From Entamoeba histolytica HM-1:IMSS (Eukaryota; Evosea; Mastigamoebida; Endamoebidae): DNA of 64,000 bases. The stretch's first letter is position 1. Each line of letters opens with the position of its first letter. Under the pieces are notes generated by a model that saw nothing but the letters and a program-made list of their open reading frames with translations, searched no databases and was not told the origin of the DNA. Positions 11,601-21,163 of the stretch are shown in pieces. The stretch is from contig NW_001914865.1 in assembly GCF_000208925.1 (NCBI RefSeq), positions 1-64,000 of the forward strand. Reading direction: 5' to 3'. A program made the position numbers and the translations under genes.

Positions 11601-12065
11601 ATTAAATGTTTGCGGACAATGGTCTAACATTAATAATACAATTCTTTTAAGATCTTCTAACTCTCTTTGTGAATAAATTAAATACTTTTCATCAACTTTT
11701 GGTGAATGACTTTTACCATTAAATTCTAATGGAAATTCTATTTGCATTGATTCCATTTTTTCTTGCATTTGAATTGAGTTAGCAGTAACATTAGTTATAT
11801 CTGAAATTATTGATCCAGAAAATAATGATGAACCTGCTTTATCTGTTCCAATAGAACGTCCTGTTTTCTTTTCTCTAATTTCGCGATATGTTTTAAGATC
11901 AGGTGGTGGTTGCAATGGACATTGTGGAATTGTTTTAAATTGCGATCGAATAACATTATAATGATTGGGTATATATGATGCATCTGAAGTGATTTCACTT
12001 GCAGAAATTCCATTAAAGTCAACAGAGAACGAATCAGAAATTGAAATTCTTTTTGATTCAGCCAT
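8682..12065 (-). CDS. RasGAP domain, PH-like domain and leucine-rich repeat protein
   Basis: 1127 residues without introns. Residues about 150-395 resemble a RasGAP catalytic domain. The candidate arginine finger is in LMRENCPTNLLCKSLFEAI near residue 202, and NFTILTNVLKTLFAGKKF...YMAPLNPFI matches the later conserved RasGAP segment. A PH-like beta domain follows (about 455-580), then a long run of ribonuclease-inhibitor-like leucine-rich repeats (about 690-1100; for example LLELDVSSNQMDSKGIAAIGAVI and LEVLDVSGHNFGNKGAFSL). It probably switches off a Ras-family GTPase at a membrane or cytoskeletal site, with the LRRs as a scaffold. The combination resembles CARMIL-like layouts (PH plus LRR), but with a GAP domain in front. 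The GAP assignment is by motif only. Confidence 0.75.
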   Translation of the reverse strand: MAESKRISISDSFSVDFNGISASEITSDASYIPNHYNVIRSQFKTIPQCPLQPPPDLKTYREIREKKTGRSIGTDKAGSSLFSGSIISDITNVTANSIQMQEKMESMQIEFPLEFNGKSHSPKVDEKYLIYSQRELEDLKRIVLLMLDHCPQTFNLLFDSKTASSTSRGILAMTASTQTTINFIQKIMNLEFEENAGTDKLMRENCPTNLLCKSLFEAIIPEVFVDKVKEFFTEFVSLKSSFEIDDLFVENDDEIESNFELLQSWTEKYVKIVTDFFPSLPLTIFQICNVYRELIIKHLPNLPKGEADVMTVTFLTQNCFMSITENPEKFHIKGLKKGSHIVERNFTILTNVLKTLFAGKKFSNKRHGYMAPLNPFIDSSFSRLRVAALKNLKASSLTITTLKESQLMDARAISSVHREFSEKANTLMNGFQGHLRLLFLENMLDLGSYERKCNHLNAFDLEQVKLFRKEITKQKLDCYFIMKGTVICEKKKDKNDVILYDKVDKKNATVCACFITEDFLTFIDLKGNIFVKRVFNRQINSIQVIEGAEQHITIDAVKQTLFINGDNNNLFIVYLMRAFAHGYYRKPTFSLKAPYVVTTRILPYPLNYKSQSGGFLGVYKANCASFGVKMNNGLVFDIANDIRLQTPGEERTLDLSKYYNDDYNNTKEDCLLDTDMQPIFCSLTHNHFFKKIVIQDTNLRRCYSQLKDILATNTTIESLALINVSLGSKWADVFEGYNYNPKHPLLELDVSSNQMDSKGIAAIGAVIRCYRLESINLANVLTHSSTVSAFLDDLRKIKTSIPLRSLNISGAQMYYTQTEFLVSLINGMLPSLTELIMKDCEVPKETSLIKCVCALKKVVKLDITGLNFNQELIQHCVDNLGSKLDQITNLSLEKAVIDKTTLRKFIEEIPAKSVSLDLSESSLTTEIMTSFSHMFAGLTSIKTINVSYTDIGDEGIISLCEALTQNTVVEELDISGSFGRTTKKQSDTSTEVVKAICNLLVSGCPLKILRMAGGKKESQKLGINIVPIFDTLVSQSQLEVLDVSGHNFGNKGAFSLSNMIRSNSKLNELNWDENNVGVSGMRSVALKLKHNITLLNFQIPVMDCGSLTGRDLLEARNIINDMLISSN

Positions 12066-12461
12066 ATTTCTTTGTGTTGTTTTTTAAGTTTGAGATTCTA
12101 TTTTTTTTTTGTTTTTTTTTTTCGGTTTTTACCCACTTTGAGACTCTTTTTTATATGTTAGCATTTCTCTTTTTCAAATCCATTAATTCTTCCTATAATG
12201 ATATAAAAATAAATCATGTTTTGCAAATTTTTCTTTTTTTTTTTGATCTAAATTTTTTTGTCGTTGATTTTCCTGAATATTTAGTTTATTCTAACCTATT
12301 TTATTATTATATAAATATACTATTTATAGAAATAGATATCCCATGAATTATTATAACAAATTAATAATATATTATTAATATATTATTAATAAAATTTAAA
12401 AAATAATACAAAAGAATCAGTAATTCACAAAAATTGAATTAAACCAAAAAACAAAAAAATT
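12066..12461. other. Intergenic spacer, promoter of the RasGAP-LRR gene
   Basis: 396 bases between the LRR gene start and the MRG gene stop (both on the minus strand). T-rich on the + strand. It contains two TCTCAAA-type copies on the minus strand (about 12102-12111 and 12136-12150) and an AT-only repeat of ATTATTAATAT units near 12360-12390. No coding sequence was seen. Confidence 0.55.
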
Positions 12462-13302
12462 TTATTCGATTGTTTTTTGATTGGGGTTGATTCTGAAATA
12501 TTTATCAATAAAGAGTATTGAAGCATTCTCTTCCATGAAATGAGCCAATTGTTCTAAAAAGACTTTTAACTCATCCATTTTATCAAAATGTATTTCATAA
12601 CAAATTTGAGGTAATTTAGCAACTAGTCTTAATAAATGTTCAGCTCCATAATAATCACCAACTTCATCAATAGAATTAACTTTTTCCAAAACTTGTGCGT
12701 ATTGTTTCTTTTCTATTTCATATAATAAAAATGGTCCAACTGTATGACAAAATAATGTATAAAAAGATACTGCTAATTCTTTTACTTCATCATCTTCTGC
12801 AGTTTTAAGGAAGTCTTGTATAACTTTTCTTGCACTTGGAGTTCTTGGTAATGGAATTAACTACACGTAATTATTCTTTATTATCAATTAATTTATATAT
12901 TAAAATACGTAACAAACATTACTACTATTTGTAATTTTATCATTTTCATCCATTAGTCTAATGCATAAACTACTTGGTAATTCTATTAAAATTGGAATAT
13001 CCTAATTTATTGTTTAGTTGTTCTGTCGTTTTCCCTTTTCTTTTCATTAAAAATTATCTAACAAACTTCTTCTTCATGATTCTTTCTTGTCCTTCTTCTA
13101 CTTCGATGTTCTTCACATAATTTACACTCAGGAGGACAGTTTAAATGCTCTTTTGCTTCATGGGCACGAAGATATCTCAAAGAAACGTATGTTTTATCAC
13201 AACCAAGATGTCTAATAACATTATTTTATTATACAATAAATTAATTCAAAAAGAAAAAAAAACAAACCTGCATTTGTGAGGTTTCTTACCTTCTTCAGAC
13301 AT
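12462..13302 (-). CDS. C2H2 zinc finger plus MRG domain protein (Eaf3/MRG15-like)
   Basis: Four exons on the minus strand: 13302-13268, 13211-13067, 13001-12918 and 12860-12462. The introns are 56, 65 and 57 nt, each GTTTGT...TAG, and splicing keeps one frame for 220 residues. The N-terminus carries a C2H2 finger (KCRHLGCDKTYVSLRYLRAH, then EAKEH) followed by a basic cysteine-containing stretch. The rest is an MRG domain: DIPILIELPSSLCIRLMDEND, LIPLPRTPSARKVIQDF and YYGAEHLLRLVAKLPQI. MRG domains recruit partners in NuA4-type acetyltransferase and Sin3-type deacetylase complexes. Family proteins normally have an N-terminal chromodomain that reads H3K36 methylation; here a zinc finger takes that place. 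The exon structure is deduced from sequence and is internally consistent. Confidence 0.85.
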
Positions 13303-13328
13303 AGCTATTATGATTTGTTTCTTTTTTA

Positions 13329-13336
13329 AGTTCATT
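13329..13336 (-). promoter_or_regulatory. GAAC core-promoter element of the MRG gene
   Basis: AATGAACT on the minus strand (AGTTCATT on +), 27 bases before the ATG at 13302. It matches the Entamoeba GAAC element and supports the short zinc-finger first exon. Confidence 0.55.
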
Positions 13337-14440
13337 TTTCATTCTTTTGGATATTTTTTGTGGAATTCTAAAAAAAAGAAAAAAATTTAATCAGACCCGA
13401 AAGATGATTATCATGGTTAATCACTTAAATAAAGGATCATCACTTCATTTTTTATCTTTTAATTTTTCTTTTATTGAGTATAAAAAATAAAATGATAGAA
13501 TTATGGTTTTAATTTTTAATATATATGATTAGTTATAATAGTTTATTTTTGTATTACGTGGCATTAACCCTAATGTTATATTTAGTTATATATCTACTAT
13601 AAATAATGAATTATTTTTATGAGTAAAGGAAATGAAATAATTATTAAAAATGATACAATTTTTTAATAAAATGTAATTAAGTAAGAATTGATAGAGTTAT
13701 TTTATTTATTATCTTTGTTTCTTATTTTGAAGAGATTAAATCTATTTTTTTGTAATCAATTAATTGAAATGTGTATGTTTGGTTATGATAGATACAATGT
13801 TTCTTGATGCTTTTCATATTTTTTAATTTTAATGTCTTTAACTATTTTGTGGTGTTAATTTCATTTTTCTAATTCATTAGTAAATTTAATATTTCCTGTT
13901 TTTACTAACTCATTTATTGAATTTATTGTTGGTTCTATCTTATCATATTTTATTTTCTTGTCTCTTTTTTTGAAATACAACAATATAATGAAAGTTATAT
14001 CAAAATAATTTTATAACAAGAAATATACTTAAAAACATATTGTCAAGAGTGTAGTTATAATCATTACCAATGAAATACCAATCTTAATCAGTCTATTACC
14101 CATTATAAATAACACATTATCAATTAAATATAATCATATATATAATGAGGGTAGATGTTTTAATCAATATCACTATATGAATAAATAAAATAAATGAAGA
14201 ATGTCTAAAATTAAAATATAATTACAAGTAAAGGTAATGACTGAAAAACAAATAAGATAAAAAATTTAATCAATAAATGATAGAGTTAAAGAAATATAAA
14301 AAGAGTGAAGAGAAATTATGATTAAAGAACGAAGAAAATAAATGCAAATAAAACTATATTATGATATATGAAAGAAACAGACAAGGATAATATATACAAA
14401 AGAATAATAATATAAGAATGAGAATGGAATAATAACAATC

Positions 14441-14452
14441 GAGTTATAACTC
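14441..14452. repeat. 12-bp palindrome at the strand-composition switch
   Basis: GAGTTATAACTC is a perfect palindrome lying exactly where the + strand changes from purine-rich to pyrimidine-rich. The flanks show similar composition as inverted arms but only weak base-by-base complementarity. Confidence 0.5.
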
Positions 14453-15837
14453 ATTTATTATTTTTGGTTATTAATTCATTTGTTTCTTTTCTTTGATTTT
14501 ATTCTTTATTGGGTGTAATTTTCTTTGTTTGATTGTTGTTGTATTAAAATATTCTTCATTATTTCTTCACTTATTTCAATTTTGTTGTTTCATATTTGTT
14601 TTATATTCTACTTGTTTTCGATTATATCGTTCATTCGTTATTCTATCATTCTGTATTGTATGTCTCATTTTATGATTATTTGCATTTGGATTATTTGCAT
14701 TATTGTTTGTCACTTTTATTATATTTGCTTCTTATCTTATTTCTTATGTATTTTTATTGCTCTATTATTTTCATTCATTTATATCATTTATTATTCTATT
14801 TCGTTGTTTTGTTTCTTGTTGAATTATTATCTCTTCTTTTTGTTATTCTGTATTTGCTTCATTTCTTCTATTTATCATTCTATCTTTTTCATATTCTAGT
14901 TTTATTCATCTTCTTACTTTTCGTATTCTCTTTATTCTTTCCATGCTTATCACACATGTTATTCTTCTCTATTTCTTTGTATTTTCTTTGTTATTAAATT
15001 GTTATTACAACTTGTTGGTTTGTTATTATTTGTTTTTGTGTCTCTTTTTCTTTTGTGTATTGTTTATTTCTTCTCTTGTTCTTTCTGTTTTTCTTAATTT
15101 TATTTGCAATTTGTTGATATTCAGAGTTTTGGTTAATCTTCTTCTTTTCATTCATCATTTCTCTCATTTAACTCAGAGACTTTGATAACACTTAATTATT
15201 TTATTTTTCATTCTTTCTTCTTTCGATTTTATTTGTTTTACATTTTATTTCTATATTTCTTCGTGTATCTTTCATTTTTCATTCATTAAAATTAGATTGT
15301 TTCTTTTGTATTTTCTGTTTCTCATTTTCCTTTCTAATTATGTCTTTTGTTTTTCATTCATTTCATTCCAGTTGTTTTGTTCTTCTTCTATTTCCTTCAT
15401 TTGTTATTCGTTAATCTTTTCTTCCATTTCTTGATTAGATTTTGAAGTGTGTTATTTTCTTCTTCTTTGTTTTTATCTGTGTTTTTCTTTGTTTTTCTTT
15501 CTCTTTCTTATTCCATTTTCATTGTATTTCATTTACTATTATACCATTATTCAATTGAATGATATTGATATTCATTTATCTGATAATGAAATTCTATGTT
15601 TTTTTTTTCTTTACAACACACAACACCATTACTCAATAATCATTGTAATAACCATTTGTTATATATCCTACATTAGAAAAGATTCTTCAAACCTTTTCAA
15701 TAAAAAAAAAGAAAAAATTTTTTTTTTTTATTTTCAATACAAAGGAAAAGAAGAAAGAAATAATAAAATATAATAAAAAATTAAAAGAATAGAAAAGAAA
15801 AAAAATAAAAAAAAATTGTTATTTTATAGTGTTTTAT

Positions 15838-18800
15838 ATGAAAGAAATTCACTCAAGCCATTTGCTCCAGTCTATCACAAGTAAGTTATTTGTTGGCACA
15901 AATAGAAATAATAGTAATCCATCGAAAAACAATGAAAATGGGATATTATTTAAGTTTTTAAAAAATGGGAAAAGTTTTCTTACATCACAACGAATTCAAA
16001 CTGAAATTAGCCGAACACTTGAAATAAGTAGAAATCATCAATGCCCTACATTTGTTCTTCAGCCTGAAGAAAATGGAAGTTCTACATTAGTTAGTATTGA
16101 TAAAAGTAATGAAAATCAAAACCAAATGATTAAAGTAAAAAAAAATGAAAATAAATTAATTTATTTTCCTGGTGAATATGAAGATACACTCTTTATGAAA
16201 TATTTCCAAGAAAATGTTATTAGAGAAAATAATGCTGTGATGAGTGGATGTATTGACTCTCTTATTAATTGTGTTTGTACAGAAGATAGTGATATTATGA
16301 GAGCTTTTATTTGGACTCATTCTTCTTTTACAACAACTAACACAATGCTTTCAATGCTTCAAGATAGATTTGAAAAATGTTGTTGTAATGATGGAATATT
16401 ATCACAAAAGATTAAAGCAAGAATTATTAATGCAATTAAATATTGGGTTGAAAATACTTGGCAAATGAGTATTGATAAATCAATGCCTATTGTAGAACAA
16501 ACAAATCAATTTTTAGATTTAATGAAAAGATATGGTATGAAAAAACAAGTTCTTCTTATTACTGATGTTATGGAAAGAATATTAACTGGAAATAGTCTTG
16601 TGTTAATTCAAAGTGTTAGTGATACAGTACAACCAATTACACCTTCATTACATAATGTTTTTAAATTAAAAAGAGAACCAAAATTAATGGATTTTCCACC
16701 ATTAGAATTTGCTAAACAAATTACTTTATTTACCTCTGAACTTTTTAGAAAAATTAAACTTGTAGAGTTTTTTAAGTCAACTTCAAATACAACAAAGAAT
16801 GAATGTTTTAATATTATAGAAATGACTAATTTTTATAATGCTTTTCAAAATTGTTTAACTGAATTAATATTAGGACAAAATGACTTACAAAAACGTTCAT
16901 TAATTGTGGAACGATTAGACCTTATTGCATATTATTGTCTTCAACTTAATAATTTCTTTATTGTTGTTTGTATTGTAACATTATTTGAAACTTCAGCTTT
17001 ACATCGATTAAAACGAACATTTAAAGCAGTAAGTAATGATGTTCAAGAGAAATTTGAAACCGTAAGAAAAGTAGCTAATATGGAAGGAAATTGGAAAAGT
17101 TTAAGAGTTGCTGAAGACAATTGTACAGCAGCAATGGTACCATTTTTAGGATTAATATTGAGTGATTTATTATTTACTAATGATGGTAATAAAACAATTA
17201 CATCTGATTCCACAATTAATTTTGCTAAATGTAGAAAACTTAGTGATATTGTTGTTACAATAAATAGAATTCAACAACTTTCATATGGAAGTAAAATATT
17301 AAAATCTGAAGAATATCAAACATATATTATTGATAAAATACAACATGGAGAATTTGTTGAAAAAAAGCCTGGTAGTGATTCTTTGCAATATAATATTTCT
17401 AAACAACTTGAAGTATCTGATTGTGTTACACAAGAAGTATTTACACAAGAAGAAATCCCAGATGGACATTTGTCTATATCAGTAGTATTACCTAATCAAA
17501 TTAAAATAAGAAGATTCTTACCATTAAAAGAACGTTTAACATTAGGAAGAATTTTAAATGATATTAATGGTAAAGAGTTTAATTATCAAAATAAAAAAAT
17601 ATTTTTCTTCTTCTTTGAAAATCAACCTAATTATTGTTATCCTCCTAATAAAATTATTGACGAAGTATTTTTTGAACATACATTTAAAACAATTAGTTTT
17701 GCTACTGTATTAAGTGAAGTAAAATATGTTAATTGTATTTTTGAATATAATGGGTCATTAGCTAATTGTCAAATACCAATAGATAATACTGTTCCTTTAA
17801 TTCAACAATATCCAATATTTCATACATATATTTTAAATTCATTCCCATTTATTCCTTTGAAAATTTCTCATGACTTTACTGTTGAAGGATTTTTATCTAT
17901 TCAATATAGTCTTCAAGAATATAATTGGAAAAGAGATGATATGTTATATCTTATTAATATATCTTCTCTTTCATTATACTTTAGTAACTTAGACATTGAT
18001 GAAATTAGATTTAATTCTTTTTGGAATTATAAAAAATTTGAAATAAAAATGTGTGATGGAACTGGTCATACATTACCAGAACAATGCACTTTAATGATTG
18101 TTGATCAATTCATATTATTATATAAAGAAAAAGTGTTTCAATATTGTTTTCCATTAGACTTTGTAAAAGTATTAATGTTTATACAACAGCCAAGAGTATT
18201 ATTACGTATTAAATATGAATATCCATTTGAAATTATAGAAAAAGGAATTTCTAATGAAGGAGGAATGTCAACACCATTTACAAATAATGAACTTTTGTTT
18301 GATGCAGACAAAGAAGTTATTCAACAATTAATATTCCATCTTCATATCAACCATGTTAAATTTAATAAATATCAATTATTTGGAATTAGTCCAGAATTTG
18401 TAATTCAAAATTCATCATATCATTCACCAAAAGTACTAATAGAAATTATTAAAGCAATGTATTTTAAAAATGATTTTTTTGAAGACCATTTCTTTGAAAA
18501 TATGTCGTTGGAAGATGCAATGATTCAATCAGAAAAGATAGAAAGTGGAGTTTTTATTCGTTATGACACTTTACCATCTCCTACATTAGTTGGTATTTTT
18601 TATATGTATTTTTATACTTTAAATATCCCATTATTACCTATTAATGATTTAGAATTAATTAATAATTTCACTCAATTAGGAATTAAAGAACAACAAGACT
18701 TGTTATTTAAATTATATTCAAATATCTCATCTTCTTTACGTGGATTAGTGAAAGTTATTTTAGAATTATTTAGTCAATGGCTATTACCAAATCCATCAAA

Positions 18801-20130
18801 AATTGATCATATACTTTCTTATGCACAATTTCTATTCCTTGAGTTGGTTGATGAATCTGTTGCAAAAGAAATATTTAAATTATTAATTCTAAAATTCCCT
18901 ACACTACCTCCAATTGAAATCCCATCAGTTACTTTTATTGAAATGATTAGAAATTATTCATTAACTCCTATTATGGATGAAGAAGTGAGAATTAAACATA
19001 TTGAAGACATTAAACAAGCAATAAATGAACCCAATGCAGTAAATAAATTATTAAATCATAAAAATTCTCATTTAGACCTTGTGAAGAACCCAACAAAATG
19101 TCCATTTAAGAAGATTAATACAATGACTTTAAAACATTCAAAAGGAAGTAGATTAAAAATTGGTAAGAATAGAAATGGTTCAATTATTTCAGATGAATTA
19201 CTATGTGCTGCTGTTGTTGAAGGAGATGAAGAAATTGATGAAAAAGAAGAGGAAATTGTTAAAACACATAAATCAGCAATAGGACGATTTAAATTAACAG
19301 AGGTTAATAATTCTAATGATCCACAACTAATAGACAGAAATGACTCATTTGAAAGAAAAACTGAAAGAAGTTCATCACTCTCTCCACGTGTAAGAAACAA
19401 ATTTATAGAATCAGAAGATAAAGTTATTTTAACTAATGAAGTTAATAAATCTTTTACTCCAGGAAGTTCTAACAATAGTCCTAGTTCTGAAAGAAGTGGA
19501 TGGGAAAAAGGAGAAGAAACACTCCATTGTTGTTCACCAAGAAAATGTGATTTTATGAGAAAAGGTAGTGAAAGAAGAGAAGAAATCATAAGAAAAATGA
19601 AAGAAGAAAGAGAAAACAAAGAGGGGTCGAAGGAAAGTCCACATTCTAGTTCACCTTCAACTGAACTATCACCATGTGCTACTCCAAGTGAAAAACCACA
19701 ATCACCAATATTTATAAATGTAAACATAGTACCTAGTGATAGAAAATCTCCTGGTCCTCAACTAGATTCTATATGTTCAAATACAACACCTGTTTTGGTT
19801 AGTAACACTACTTCTAGACCTAGACCACCTCTCCCCAAAAGAAATATCTCTAAGTCGCCATTGTCTACCACTGCTTCTGTTGTCTCTACACAAAGACTTC
19901 AACCACAACAAGGTACTTCAAGACCACTTCCAAAACTTCCTGTTGTTAAATCTAATATTTCATCTTCTCATGAAAAGCCTGAAGAAAGCATTGGATTAAA
20001 TGATAGTATAACAAACCAATTTGTTCCTCGATCAAATGCCTCCCAAAGAGAGTCATTAATTCGTCCATCCACAGTGAATAAAAATAATCCATTTGACTTA
20101 TCTCATTCTAAAACATTTGAAGATAATTAA
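15838..20130 (+). CDS. RasGEF-RhoGAP signalling protein with proline-rich tail
   Basis: 1430 residues. A RasGEF N-terminal module (about 115-240) precedes a CDC25-type RasGEF catalytic domain (about 285-505; FPPLEFAKQITLFTSELFRKI is the typical entry helix, and NCTAAMVPFLGLILSDLLF the conserved PxxG-type segment). A ubiquitin/FERM-like beta region follows, and then a RhoGAP-like domain (about 825-1010; PTLVGIFYMYFYTLNIPLLP and SLRGLVKVILELFSQW match helices of that fold). The position of the RhoGAP arginine finger (normally GIFR) reads DHFFEN, so GAP activity is doubtful. The tail is Ser/Pro-rich with SH3-type motifs (RPRPPLPKR, RPLPKLPVVK). It likely activates a Ras-family GTPase and senses a Rho-family one. 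The ATG at 15838 is used; a GTG nine bases earlier is not a start. Confidence 0.8.
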   Translation: MKEIHSSHLLQSITSKLFVGTNRNNSNPSKNNENGILFKFLKNGKSFLTSQRIQTEISRTLEISRNHQCPTFVLQPEENGSSTLVSIDKSNENQNQMIKVKKNENKLIYFPGEYEDTLFMKYFQENVIRENNAVMSGCIDSLINCVCTEDSDIMRAFIWTHSSFTTTNTMLSMLQDRFEKCCCNDGILSQKIKARIINAIKYWVENTWQMSIDKSMPIVEQTNQFLDLMKRYGMKKQVLLITDVMERILTGNSLVLIQSVSDTVQPITPSLHNVFKLKREPKLMDFPPLEFAKQITLFTSELFRKIKLVEFFKSTSNTTKNECFNIIEMTNFYNAFQNCLTELILGQNDLQKRSLIVERLDLIAYYCLQLNNFFIVVCIVTLFETSALHRLKRTFKAVSNDVQEKFETVRKVANMEGNWKSLRVAEDNCTAAMVPFLGLILSDLLFTNDGNKTITSDSTINFAKCRKLSDIVVTINRIQQLSYGSKILKSEEYQTYIIDKIQHGEFVEKKPGSDSLQYNISKQLEVSDCVTQEVFTQEEIPDGHLSISVVLPNQIKIRRFLPLKERLTLGRILNDINGKEFNYQNKKIFFFFFENQPNYCYPPNKIIDEVFFEHTFKTISFATVLSEVKYVNCIFEYNGSLANCQIPIDNTVPLIQQYPIFHTYILNSFPFIPLKISHDFTVEGFLSIQYSLQEYNWKRDDMLYLINISSLSLYFSNLDIDEIRFNSFWNYKKFEIKMCDGTGHTLPEQCTLMIVDQFILLYKEKVFQYCFPLDFVKVLMFIQQPRVLLRIKYEYPFEIIEKGISNEGGMSTPFTNNELLFDADKEVIQQLIFHLHINHVKFNKYQLFGISPEFVIQNSSYHSPKVLIEIIKAMYFKNDFFEDHFFENMSLEDAMIQSEKIESGVFIRYDTLPSPTLVGIFYMYFYTLNIPLLPINDLELINNFTQLGIKEQQDLLFKLYSNISSSLRGLVKVILELFSQWLLPNPSKIDHILSYAQFLFLELVDESVAKEIFKLLILKFPTLPPIEIPSVTFIEMIRNYSLTPIMDEEVRIKHIEDIKQAINEPNAVNKLLNHKNSHLDLVKNPTKCPFKKINTMTLKHSKGSRLKIGKNRNGSIISDELLCAAVVEGDEEIDEKEEEIVKTHKSAIGRFKLTEVNNSNDPQLIDRNDSFERKTERSSSLSPRVRNKFIESEDKVILTNEVNKSFTPGSSNNSPSSERSGWEKGEETLHCCSPRKCDFMRKGSERREEIIRKMKEERENKEGSKESPHSSSPSTELSPCATPSEKPQSPIFINVNIVPSDRKSPGPQLDSICSNTTPVLVSNTTSRPRPPLPKRNISKSPLSTTASVVSTQRLQPQQGTSRPLPKLPVVKSNISSSHEKPEESIGLNDSITNQFVPRSNASQRESLIRPSTVNKNNPFDLSHSKTFEDN

Positions 20131-20231
20131 ATCAATACCATTATTATTTTTATTAATTATTTTTACTTTACTTTAATAAAATGAAACTACAAAAATAATA
20201 TCTTAAATTTATAAAATTTCTAACTAATCTT

Positions 20232-21163
20232 ATGGACACAACACATTTAGATGATATTATTTCAAGACTAATGAACGTTATTAATTCATTTTCAGAAAAT
20301 ATTATTGTAACAAAAGATGAAATTATGCAACTTTGCGATGTCTTCCAAGAAGAAGTAAGTAAAGACGAAACACTAATGGAATTAAAAGCACCAATTAATA
20401 TAATTGGAGATTTACATGGACAATTTACTGATTTAATTCGATTCTTAAAAGCAGTAAATTATACTGAAGAAAAATTTTTATTTCTTGGAGACTTTGTTGA
20501 TAGAGGGTGTCACAGTATAGAAGTGCTGTGCCTTGTTTATGCACTAAAAGCACGTTATCCCCAACAATTTTTTATTATTAGAGGAAATCATGAATGTGAA
20601 GAAATTAACCGAGTTTTTGGGTTTTATGATGAATGTTTGTTGTTTATATTAATATTTAGATATAAAGACATTAAAAGGTAGGTATTCGTAGATATGACGA
20701 AAGTGTTTGGAAACGATTTAATGCTACTTTTGCTTATTTACCAATTTTAGCATTAATAAATAAAAAAATATTATGCGTTCATGGTGGTATTTCACCTGAC
20801 TTAAAATTATTGAGTCAAATACAAACAATTTCCAGACCTTTACAAATACCATGTGGAGGAATGGTTTGTGATTTATTGTGGTCAGATCCTGGATCAATGT
20901 TTGGATGGAAACCAAACACCGTTAGGGGAATGTCTCATTATTATGGAGAAGATGTTTGTATTGAATTTATGGAACGAAATGAATTAGAATTAATTTGTCG
21001 AGGACATGAAGTAGTTGATGGGTATCAATTTAAGTTTAATCAAAAATTAGTCACATTATTTAGTTCCCCAGTTTATTGTAATGCATTAAATAATTCAGGA
21101 GCAATGATGGTTGTTGCAGATGATCTTACTTGTTCATTTGTAATTCTAAAAGTTGATAAATAA
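20232..21163 (+). CDS. PP1-like serine/threonine protein phosphatase
   Basis: Two exons, 20232-20634 and 20682-21163, with a 47-nt GTTTGT...TAG intron, giving 294 residues. Splicing joins GFYDE to CIRRYDESVW, restoring the unbroken PPP motif. All metal and catalytic signatures are present: GDLHGQ, GDFVDRG, RGNHE, CVHGG, the NTVRG arginine and CRGHEVV. CDLLWSDPGSMFGW and LVTLFSSPVYC align with PP1 more closely than PP2A, with some substitutions (SPVYC for APNYC). The predicted activity is metal-dependent dephosphorylation of Ser/Thr. The C-terminus lacks the PP2A tail (YFL). It follows the RasGEF-RhoGAP gene by 101 bp on the same strand. Confidence 0.92.

Larger units (their letters stand above)
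13303..15837. other. Gene-free region with purine/pyrimidine strand switch
   Basis: About 2.5 kb with no convincing gene. From about 14150 to 14440 the + strand is purine-rich. From 14453 to about 15540 it is strongly pyrimidine-rich (TTCTTT, CATTT, GTTTT words), which creates long but meaningless reading frames full of Phe, Leu, Ser and Tyr. The switch falls at the 12-bp palindrome at 14441-14452. A small dyad, CATTAACCCTAATG, occurs near 13562-13575 with no gene next to it. The left 40 bases are the MRG promoter and the right 50 the promoter of the RasGEF gene. Confidence 0.55.

Noticed and set aside
12041..12346. Plus-strand frame across the RasGAP-LRR start
   Set aside because: Phe-rich frame in a T-rich promoter, overlapping the start of a well-supported gene on the other strand.
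14493..15773. Overlapping hydrophobic open frames resembling membrane proteins
   Set aside because: Three frames are open at once over the same pyrimidine-rich tract, a composition effect; none has family motifs or splice signals.
19068..19727. 219-residue frame antisense to the RasGEF-RhoGAP tail
   Set aside because: Shadow of the Ser/Lys/Glu-rich coding strand (reads as Ser/Leu/Phe); no independent evidence.
20635..20681. Premature stop in the PP1-like gene suggesting a pseudogene
   Set aside because: A consensus 47-nt intron restores the full PPP domain in frame.
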